Source: Caprella mutica (Eukaryota > Arthropoda > Malacostraca > Amphipoda > Caprellidae). From it: a DNA stretch of 64,000 nucleotides. This document shows positions 25,701 to 37,700 of the stretch, one piece after another (the stretch's first letter is position 1; every line of letters begins with the position of its first letter). The stretch covers positions 208,348 to 272,347 of the forward strand of contig CANNZV010001116.1 of the NCBI GenBank assembly GCA_947561585.1, written 5' to 3'. Both the position numbers and the translations under genes were made by a program. The notes below the pieces were generated by a model. It had not been told where the DNA came from. It did not search any database and saw nothing but the letters and a program-made list of their open reading frames with translations.

Positions 25701-28700
25701 GCTGTCATACTTTGTGAGCAGAGTTCTGACTTTCAAAAAGAAAAGGTGCTAGGTAGCTTAAACGTTCCCATAGATTGAGATTAACACACGAAAAAAAATA
25801 GAAATATCAAATTCAAATATGAAATGTAGAAATTAACGCCTATAATTTATAAATATAAATTAAAATATTAAATTATTCTAAAAATAAAAACCGACCAAAA
25901 CATAAACTTCCACAATTTGCTAAGGTATATATAAATTAGGTCCAGTATCTTATATGGTGTCCAATTCAAATACATAACCAAGTATGTATCCAAGTAAGGA
26001 CATGATTAAGTCATGTGAATTATCACTGCTCTTACGGTAACAGCTGAAGGGAGGAAGGATTATGAGTCACCTCCTAAAATGAATGAAACTAATGTTTCCA
26101 AGTCAACTTATCCTGTATAGAAAGACAAGAAAAGAGGCAGTGGTATTGCAATGACAGGCCTAGAGCTGCTCACCTTAGCGATCCAATTGGCAATGCCACA
26201 GAGCACCATAGCACACTGAGTCTGCTACGCCAACCACTAGGCCATATGCCACACAAAACTAGGGGACACTGTTGCACTAAATGGGGCACTGGGTAAGTAC
26301 GGCACTGCTAACAACTAACTACTCTTTGAATGCTTCACTGGGACCTAAATTACGAGTCTCATTTCATTATATTTATGTTACTGTACAGAATTGAGTAATA
26401 ATATTAGTATAAATAATACACTGGAAAAATAAACCATCATTAAATACATGTTGAGCATATAGTCATTATGATCAGATTTTAAGCTTCTCTGTTCATACAA
26501 TAACATCAATTGAATAGTTTCAATGTACTCTAGATAGTATTATTAAAATGACTAAAAATTAACTAACTCAAAGAAAGTATTGTTTATAGACTGTACGTAT
26601 GGCAATTATACTATTATAAAAGTTTACAAATGGAAAAGTTTCAATTTATTTATGATTAACATTTCCACGTGATTTCAAGAAAATAACCAGGTTATTTATT
26701 GTACCATACAATCAACATGAGCCTCGAAAGAGTTACAGACTGAACCATAATTAAATTGAGCAGTTCAAAAGAGACAGGAACTTGTTCGGCTTCCGGCAGA
26801 AGGTAAACAGATCCGGCGAAACAACACACGGGGTTCGACTTGCCGGAGGCGAACAGAGAGCGGCACACCACCACACGTCACTGCGACCTAACGCAAACTG
26901 CTGACTGAACCGGAAGAAGGTTGAAAGAACTTCATTACTATGAGTATGAATCAACTGCTTGGAGTAGAAGACTGAAGAAAGGACGCAAGCAAACAGGATC
27001 ACATGGAATTAGCATCTAAACATAGGGACACAGAGCCATAATATCATTCTTGCATTAGATATTAGAAAGGGTCTGATAATAAAATTGATATCATGATGAA
27101 TTCATACGGCATAGTATTATATAATACAAATATTATGTAGGTGTGAAATGGCAATTGGTGCACGTTTAGTCAGACATCCAATATTAGATGGACTTCATTC
27201 AATAGATAGACTTCAATATTTAGTCTACTAATACTTTGCTAGACACTCAATTTCGAGTCTTTATAATAGATTAAGGAAGAGGTTTCAAAGAGTCCTTAAC
27301 ATCGTGAGCCACCCTCTCACTCATCTTCCTCTTTGGCAGTGAAAAGTAAGGCTGACCTTCAATAACGCGGTGGAAAAACACTCCAACCACCGGATATGAA
27401 ATTACTGAGCAATTAACTTCTGGACATTATAGCACGAATTAGTTGGGTGAATATAGACATCTGCTTCCGAATATAGAGTCCACATCACTGACATCGGAGA
27501 AAAGTCAAAACAAGGTTTATCAGAGGAGAATGTGGATAGGGGAATATTACTCATGAATGGAGAAAAGCAACTACCAACAATGTCACACACTTATTATAAT
27601 TAATGCATTCACTAATTAAAATTAGAAGTGGAGAGCTACTGTCACAAAGACGAAAATAAGATAGAAAAGCAAAATAGTTTGTTACTAATATATAGGGTTG
27701 TACCTACATCTTAATTAACATTGAATTGTAAGACAGATAGTAGATATCTTTTACATCTCATTTAACAAGTAATAAAATATATAGTGACATGTATTAACCT
27801 TCAATGTGACGAAATAGAGGCGACATCTAACACTAATTAGCGAAATAATTACCATATGGATATCATGTCCCTGAAAGTTTCGCCAAGTAACTGACTGATG
27901 GTAAGAGATGGTGAGAAAATATAAACAAACTGTCTCAGCTTATTAAAACCATATACAGGGACTAACGCTATTAAATAGTCATTCAATATAAAGCACATAC
28001 AGTGCTACCACGCTATTAAATAGTCATTCAATATAAAGCACATACAGTGCTACCACGCTATTAAATAGTCATTCAATATAAAGCACATACAGTGCTACCA
28101 CGCTATTAAATAGTCATTCAATATAAAGCACATACAGTGCTACCACGCTATTTAAGTCATTCAATATAAAGCACATACAGTGCTACCACGCTATTAAATA
28201 GTCATTCAATATAAAGCACATACAGTGCTACCACGCTATTAAATAGTCATTCAATATAAAGCACATACAGTGCTACCACGCTATTAAATAGTCATTCAAT
28301 ATAAAGCACATACAGTGCTACCACGCTATTTAAGTCATTCAATATAAAGCACATACAGTGCTACCACGCTATTAAATAGTCATTGAATATAAAGCACATA
28401 CAGTGCTACCACGCTATTAAATAGTCATTGAATATAAAGCACATACAGTGCTACCACGCTATTAAATAGTCATTGAATATAAAGCACATACAGTGCTACC
28501 ACGCTATTAAATAGTCATTCAATATAAAGCACATACAGTGCTACCACGCTATTTAAGTCATTCAATATAAAGCACATACAGTGCTACCACGCTATTAAAT
28601 AGTCATTCAATATAAAGCACATACAGTGCTACCACGCTATTAAATAGTCATTGAATATAAAGCACATACAGTGCTACCACGCTATTAAATAGTCATTGAA

Positions 28701-31700
28701 TATAAAGCACATACAGTGCTACCACGCTATTAAATAGTCATTCAATATAAAGCACATACAGTGCTACCACGCTATTTAAGTCATTCAATATAAAGCACAT
28801 ACAGTGCTACCACGCTATTAAATAGTCATTCAATATAAAGCACATACAGTGCTACCACGCTATTAAATAGTCATTGAATATAAAGCACATACAGTGCTAC
28901 CACGCTATTAAATAGTCATTGAATATAAAGCACATACAGTGCTACCACGCTATTTAAGTCATTCAATATAAAGCACATACAGTGCTACCACGCTATTTAA
29001 GTCATTCAATATAAAGCACATGGCAAGAGCATACCGCTCCGTAACACTCAAATAACTACAAAAAATATTATAGAAATTATTTGATGTTATAAAAAAATGA
29101 AAATTTGATAGAAATATGTATATGTATCTACATCATATTTAGTTAACGCAGGGATATGGTAAATAGATGGATATTAGATTAAAGCATGCCTTTGAGCAGA
29201 GAAGATTTTATCATTTTATGTACACATATTGATAATTTAATATTCACAAAAACACATTTTATTACTCAACATTAAATGAAAATGAATGTTTAGTGTGATC
29301 TACTTGAAACTAAAACAAAATAATTGTATTCTTACCTCTCGAGAAAACTATGAAAGTTGAAGCATAGGAATGACTTCTGTGGAGTCTGGGTATAATATTG
29401 TATCGTATTGAACACAATTATTTGATTAATTCCTCTTATATTTTATATAGGTACAATGTATATTCTAGAAGAAATGTGATATCCTAATGACTGGGATAAA
29501 ATTATCAACTGCTGATATACGGAAGGTAAAATGGTCTCAGAGTAGAGTGTACAATAACAAATGACTGAATAGTATATATATTATATACTAATCAATGTGG
29601 TCCTTTTAAACGGAGTTAAGGTATAAAAATACCACACATACATGCAAAGAAATCCATTGTATTGTGGCCATATCAAACAGACTAATTGTGTTGAATAACC
29701 AAATAATTAAACAACTACTCCGGTCGTACTAAACAGAGTGCATTACATCTGATGGCGAACAGTGCAAGTTACTGAAGTGGCACAGAGCGTACCAAAGTGA
29801 GCCACTACACCTCATCCATAGTCCATACCTGTCTGAACTGATACCTCAGGTGATCCTTACTCTGCGCTGGCAAAGGTACACGCACATACTTCACAGGACT
29901 CATCGCTCACGCACTCCTGTCAGCAGCGCAGAGACTGCGTACTGAGACGTCCGGTGAGATAAGTCTTATCACCACTGCTACTCCTGAACTAATGAGCACT
30001 GCATATCCTGTCACACTCTCTGATCTCTATCAGCCAATTAAAGTCCACACCACAGGAGATAACGAGCATTGGCAATTATAAGCAAGAAATGAATTAGAAA
30101 AAGAGAGATTAGATTAGTGGTATAATGTCTGCTTCGGAACCAAAGATCATATCACCAACGTCAAAAGGAAATGAAATACAAGGGACTGGAAGAACTAGTC
30201 GGAAAGGAAGGAGGTTCCATGAACAGAGCCCCCCATTACCGTCAGTGACAATGCTTATGGATGCAGAAAAGCTACACCATGAATGCAGTCACTTACCAAG
30301 GAATGTGACGAAAATCGACACAAGCACTTTTGCCGCACTCACGGATGAAAGAGGAAAATGAAGAGGTGATAGTAAAGGAAGCCTTCCAGTCTACCTAACA
30401 GAAAAACTAAGGAGAGCAAAACCCTAGCACTATCAATTCCTCTTATATTTTATATAGGTATAATGTAGATTCTAGAAGAAAAGTGAAACAAAATCTTAAT
30501 GACGAGGACAAAATGGTCTAACAGTGGAGTGTACAATAATAGATATATACTAATTAATGTAGTCCTTTTAAATGATAAACATGGTGAAAGAGACCATCCA
30601 TAACACAAATTACAATAGTTCGGGATCCAATAGATGTAGGTTAGGATATTCAGTATTGTTAAACATGCTATTGTATATAATACTTTTAAATCAAGCTAGA
30701 GAAGAGAGTGTGAAACCACGTGTGTTTTGGTACAGTCAAAAGGCACGTGTGTTTTGGTACAGTCAAAAGGCACGTGTGTTTTGGTACAGTCAAAAGGCAC
30801 GTGTGTTTTGATACAGTCAAAAAGGCACGTGTGTTTTGATACAGTCAAAAAGGCACGTGTGTTTTGGTACAGTCAAAAAGGCACGTGTGTTTTAGTAGTC
30901 AAAAAGGCACGTGTCATTTGACAGTGCTAAATACCACGTGTCATTTGACAGTGCTAATACCACGTGTCATTTGACAGTGCTAATACCACGTGTCATTTGA
31001 CAGTGCTAAATACCACGTGTCATTTGACAGTGCTAAATACCACGTGTCATTTGACAGTGCAAAATACCACGTGTCATTTGACAGTGCTAAATACAACGTG
31101 TCATTTGACAGTGCTAAATACAACGTGTCATTTGACAGTGCTAAATACAACGTGTCATTTGACAGTGCTAATACCACGTGTCATTTGACAGAGCTAAATA
31201 CCACGTGTCATTTGACAGAGCTAAATACCACGTGTCATTTGACAGTGCTAAATACCACGTGTCATTTGACAGTGCTAAATACCACGTGTCATTTGACAGT
31301 GCTAAATACCACGTGTCATTTGACAGTGCTAAATACCACGTGTCATTTGACAGTGCTAAATACCACGTGTCATTTGACAGTGCTAAATACCACGTGTCAT
31401 TTGACAGTGCTAAATACCACGTGTCATTTGACAGTGCTAAATACCACGTGTCATTTGACAGTGCTAAATACCACGTGTCATTTGATAGTGCTAAATACAA
31501 CGTGTCATTTGACAGTGCTAAATACAACGTGTCATTTGACAGAGCTAAATACCACGTGTCATTTGACAGTGCTAAATACCACGTGTCATTTGACAGTGCT
31601 AAATACCACGTGTCATTTGACAGTGCTAAATACCACGTGTCATTTGACAGTGCTAAATACCACGTGTCATTTGACAGTGCTAAATACCACGTGTCATTTG

Positions 31701-34700
31701 ACAGTGCTAAATACCACGTGTCATTTGACAGTGCTAAATACCACGTGTCATTTGACAGAGCTAAATACCACGTGTCATTTGACAGAGCTAAATACCACGT
31801 GTCATTTGACAGAGCTAAATACAACGTGTCATTTGACAGTGTTAAATACAACGTGTCATTTGACAGTTATAAATACCACGTCCACGTGTCATTTGGTAGT
31901 GCTAAATACCACGTGTCATTTGACAGTGCTACTTATCGCACTAGATCTGGATTTCTTGATAGCTACTTCAGCATCAGTTCACAGACTCAAATAACTTGAG
32001 AGGGTTTGTGAGCTCAGAATCAGGTAGCTATATCTTTAAAATTATAGAAAAGTATGAATAATTAGGTCTTAAGTCACTTGGGCATAACACAATTAGTTCA
32101 TAAGTTTTCTTACAGGGATATTATAGTGGCATTCAATATTTATCAACTTTAGATCTACATGAAAGGCTTCTGAGGATTTGAATTAAAGATGGAAGAGACC
32201 AGAAGAAATTGACAACTGCAAGCTCATTCATTTCAAGATTAATAGATTGGAAATCCTGTGTTTACTAATATATCTATGCTGTTGTTTATTAAATGTATTT
32301 CAAATGCTATAAAAGTGTGAAGTATAAACTAGAGTTTTGGAACAATGATAAAAGTTCATAAGAAACCATAAGTCAATCATTCTACTTTTTATTTCTCTAT
32401 GTAAATAGGGGAGATTTTCATAGATAGCTACTAAGCTACATATTTCTTATGTGAACCTTGATTCAAGTGAAACTATCCCCACATTTGCAGTTAATTGAGA
32501 GACGAGAGTCATTGCGAAATGTGAAAAAGTGCAAAGTGACAAAAACAAAGTGTATACAACCACGAAGATAATGTTCACAAAGTAAGAACTGCAAAAATAC
32601 AGGCCACAAATTTAGAACATCAAAGATGTGGGGATAACTGTAATTCTAACACTTAATGAGAGAATAAGTAGACGAGGGATGGGACGATAGAAAAAATTTC
32701 ACCTAAACCTAGATTTTTATTGATAAAGATACCATGCCCATATAGATAGTTTGATTTAAATGAGATTAATCATTTTTAATGAAAAGTTTTGAAAATATTG
32801 GAATTATGAAAATTGGGATTACCTAGCTATATAAAATTATTTTTATATTAATTTAAAATAAATAAAATTTCATTGTAATAGATAATAAATCATATAATTA
32901 TTTTTGATTACTAGTGGTATCGGCCAAGTATAGGCACTTATTTGCCGATACCGAAAACAGAAACCAAATAAATGGCCGATATTTCCGATAATCATCCCAT
33001 CCCTAATTCATACAGGGAAAAGCTGTAACTATGGCAGTTTGAATTAATTATTCACATTTAATATAAATTCTCTAATTTGTAAAGACTGACTAAATTTGTA
33101 AAGACTGACTAAATTTGTAAAGACCGACTAAATTTGTAAAGACCGACTAAATTTGTAAAGACCGACTAAATTTGTAAAGACCGACTAAATTTGTAAAGAC
33201 CGACTAAATTTGTAAAGACCGACTAAATTTGTAAAGACCGACTAAATTTGTAAAGACCGACTAAATTTGTAAAGACCGACTAAATTTGTAAAGACCGACT
33301 AAATTTGTAAAGACCGACTAAATTTGTAAAGACCGACTAAATTTGTAAAGACCGACTAAATTTGTAAAGACCGACTAAATTTGTAAAGACCGACTAAATT
33401 TGTAAAGACCGACTAAATTTGTAAAGACCGACTAAATTTGTAAAGACCGACTAAATTTGTAAAGACCGACTAAATTTGTAAAGACCGACTAAATTTGTAA
33501 AGACCGACTAAATTTGTAAAGACAGACTAAATTTGTAAAGACAGACTAAATTTGTAAAGACAGACTAAATTTGTAAAGACAGACTAAATTTGTAAAGACA
33601 GACTAAATTTGTAAAGACAGACTAAATTTGTAAAGACAGACTAAATTTGTAAAGACAGACTAAATTTGTAAAGACAGACTAAATTTGTAAAGACAGACTA
33701 AATTTGTAAAGACAGACTAAATTTGTAAAGACAGACTAAATTTGTAAAGACAGACTAAATTTGTAAAGACAGACTAAATTTGTAAAGACCGACTAAATTT
33801 GTAAAGACCGACTAAATTTGTAAAGACCGACTAAATTTGTAAAGACCGACTAAATTTGTAAAGACCGACTAAATTTGTAAAGACCGACTAAATTTGTAAA
33901 GACCGACTAAATTTGTAAAGACCGACTAAATTTGTAAAGACCGACTAAATTTGTAAAGACCGACTAAATTTGTAAAGACCGACTAAATTTGTAAAGACCG
34001 ACTAAATTTGGAAAAGACCGACTAAATTTGGAAAAGACCGACTAAATTTGTAAAGACCGACTAAATTTGTAAAGACCGACTAAATTTGTAAAGACCGACT
34101 AAATTTGTAAAGACCGACTAAATTTGTAAAGACCGACTAAATTTGTAAAGACTGACTAAATTTGTAAAGACTGACTAAATTTGTAAAGACTGACTAAATT
34201 TGTAAAATTAACTTCTATTTTAATATCATAACAGATGTAGATAGAATAAAATTCAAAAAAGTTATAGATTTTGTCCTTGGGAACCGCAATTTCAAAATAA
34301 AATGTAAAACAAGAGAAATAATAAAAACTGCCATTTTCTTTTCAAGCTTTCGATTTATTCAAGATTGTGTATCTTTTAGGTCAAAATTAGGTTTCCTGAG
34401 GATTATTTTCTAATAAATCGGAAACTTGAAAAGAAAATGGCAGTTTTTATTATTTCTCTTGTTTTACATTTTATTTCAAAATAAGTTCTGTTCTTTGTGA
34501 TAGACATTAGCTACATTTGTAAGAAATAAATTAATGTTAGGATAATGAACCAATTACCGGATGCTTATTTTTCTTTACTAATTACCGAATGGAATATTTC
34601 GAATTAGTATATTTGTAAACTATGATTGTTTATGACTATAAAAATATATTCATTGTATAGGTACCAGTTTCTTCTACTCAACGAGTATATTTTTATAGCC

Positions 34701-37700
34701 TTAAACAATCATAGTTTACAAATATACTAATTCGAAATATTCCATTCGGTAATTAGTAAAGAAAAATAAGCATCCGGTAATTGGTTCATTATCCTACTTC
34801 AAATTCATTTATTTTCTACCTACCAATTTTAGATTAAAAGTGATTTGTTGTGAATTAGATTTCAAATTTTTCTATAGAGGCTACCAGGTAATTGCTTAGA
34901 TCAAATGAATCAGGCAGGATATTATTGAATGGAAAAGAAAATGTCTTAATGAAGAAAAAAAAAAATATAAAATTATGGAATGAATGACTGAAAAAAAATC
35001 AATTTTCACAGTACTTAACACTTCATCAAATACTTATAGCAAAGTAACGAGATGAATAAGATGGTTGATGCAATTATTCATGTCTAGTATTGTGGCTTTT
35101 CTAACCAGTCTCCATTTTCTATTATACATGAATCTATCAGACTAATTCTGTTAGAAATTCAGATACAAAATACAACGAGTAGAAATATGGGATATAATTT
35201 AGGCTATCTAAATTTGATGGCTACTTAGTACTTACAATACATTCTAAGGGGAAGCTATTGCACTTCATTCTCTTTGGTTGTACCACTCACCTGGAAAGAA
35301 AGAATTAAAGCTATTAGTTCATTATTAGAAACTTTATATACATTGCTATATTTAAATAAAGATACTGTTCTTAAAATTTTATAAAAATTGACTTCTATAT
35401 GGGGCATTCCAGGACAAGTGGAACAAGGGTTAACACCACACCCCCTCAGATTTGCTCGACAGTTGGTACTAAGGGTGCTTTTGCCTAAAAACTCTATTTT
35501 TAGAATCTCAGCTCTCTAGCTCTTATAAGTATAGTTTATGATATTGTGAATTTTTGAAAGAAGGGGCAAAATGGCTTGACATCACCATTTTTGAAAAGTC
35601 ATAACTTCCATATTGTTAGTCCTAGAACAAAAAGTTTAGCATGTTTTTTGTTTAGAATAAGCAATACAATCTTCCTAGGTGTACAAAAATTCATTATTTC
35701 AATTTTTTAAATAAAAAAGGGCATTTACTCTTTGACCTTGACCTTTGCCCTCAAAGGCCCCACCTGATAAAAAATGTATTAAACAAAAAATGTAGATTGA
35801 ATGCATTGCTATAGGTTGAAACGTTAAAATTCACTACTAAAAATAGGGATTAGAGACATATTTGAGCTCAAAAAGATGAGTTAAGACAAAAAAATATGAA
35901 AATACAAGAAAATGATAATTGTAAAAATTATTATTTACTAATAGTTACTATTATTTACTAATAGTTACTGTTATTTACTAATTGTTACTGTTATTTATTA
36001 ATAGTTGCTGTTAATTATTAATAGTTGCTGTTAATTATTAATAGTTGCTGTTAATTATTAATAGTTGCTGTTAATTATTAATAGTTGCTGTTAATTATTA
36101 ATAGTTGCTGTTAATAATTAACAGCAACTATTAATAATTAACAGCAACTATTAATAAATAACAGTAACAATTAGTAAATAACAGTAACTATTAGTAAATA
36201 ACAGTAACTATTAGTAAATAATAGTAACTATTAGTAAATAATAGTAACTATTAGTAAATAACAGTAACTATTAGTAAATAATAGTAACTATTAGTAAATA
36301 ATAGTAACTATTAGTAAATAATAGTAACTATTAGTAAATATTAGTAAATAATAGTAACTATTAGTAAATAATAGTAACTATTAGTAAATAATAGTTACTA
36401 TTAGTAAATAATAGTAACTATTAGTAAATAATAATAACTATTAGTAAATAATAGTAACTATTAGTAAATAATAGTAACTATTAGTAAATAATAGTGTTAT
36501 GAACTATAATTTCAAATAAGAATAGCTATACCTATATATTTCAATAACTCTGAAATAACATTGTTTCTTTTTCAAAAGTATCGAATGATGTTAATTGCTT
36601 ACATCCTCTGTTTTAACCCTTACCCTAAAAGTCTGTTAAAATACCACCGTAAGACATTCTTATTGTATCCGTAGGATTATTATTGAATATAAGGCCTAGG
36701 TATATAATGTGCTGTTTGTAGTCCAATTCGAAAATAAGCCTAAAACTGATGCTTTCCTGTATATTTTGGTCTTCTGTTAGATTGGCTCTAGACTTTGTAG
36801 TGCTAACAACCACTAGCGCTCTGCATTTTACCCTCTTTTCGATTATCCGCAATAAGTCCATACTTGCCAAACCGTGTATTTTTATATTTGTGCCTATAAT
36901 AAAATTGAACCGGTCATTACCCGCTTTCATTTCCTGTGTAATTTATAGACATTAATTAGATCAGTTACTGAATTATGGAAATAAAGAATAAAAAATTGGT
37001 TCTGAAGGGATTAATTCACATATATTCCCATTAAAATTTGAAAGTCTAGTGTCAATTCTCAAACACAAGTAGTGATCATAACATTTGGTGGCATGCGCTG
37101 GGATACGTATTAACTTAGAAATATTTTGTGATTAATACATAATACATTTCGGGTGCCCACGCTTCAACCGATTGTACTCTGGCCGACTGTACCACGCTAC
37201 CAATACGAATGACGCAGTGAGGAAGTGTGTAACCTAACACAACCCGGTGTGACTGAATCACTGTAAGAATGATTTTGTGAATCAATGATACTTGGGAGAA
37301 GTTCTACAGTTTCACAGTGGTTACATCTTCACTTTCTTCACTCTGAATCAATTTAACTTTGAAGTGATATTTTGTTCTTATAAATATACTTCGAGTGTCT
37401 ACGTCTGCCCGATAATACATAGAACTATTGTACATCTGTGGATAGTACCCTGTTTCCCCAAGACCACCTTACCAACAATCAGAGTGAATTGTTTCCCCAT
37501 GTGATTGATAATTGTACGGAATGAATTCTACAGTTATGAAGTGGGAATTGACTTCTACATTTTCTTCACTGTAATTTGACTATTCAGTCATTGCATGTGC
37601 TATCAACAGAAAGTGTTTCAATATTCGACGTCAGAGACAACAACTCTTTGTTTTCTCCAAGCGCGTCTTTTCAAATGTGTGATTCCCTCGCATCTTGTTA

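Noticed and set aside
27966..29020. CRISPR-like regular repeat
   Set aside because: Units are head to tail with no unique spacers, and the context is a eukaryotic intron; the same holds for the 25-bp and 40-bp arrays.
30990..31999. Open frames of up to 334 codons on both strands in the 27-bp array
   Set aside because: The unit length is a multiple of three with no stop, so frames stay open automatically; the peptide is a nine-residue repeat with no start context or splice support.
36625..36930. 101-codon minus-strand frame conserved at 40648-40953
   Set aside because: The conservation only reflects that both copies are LTRs of one element; no known domain.
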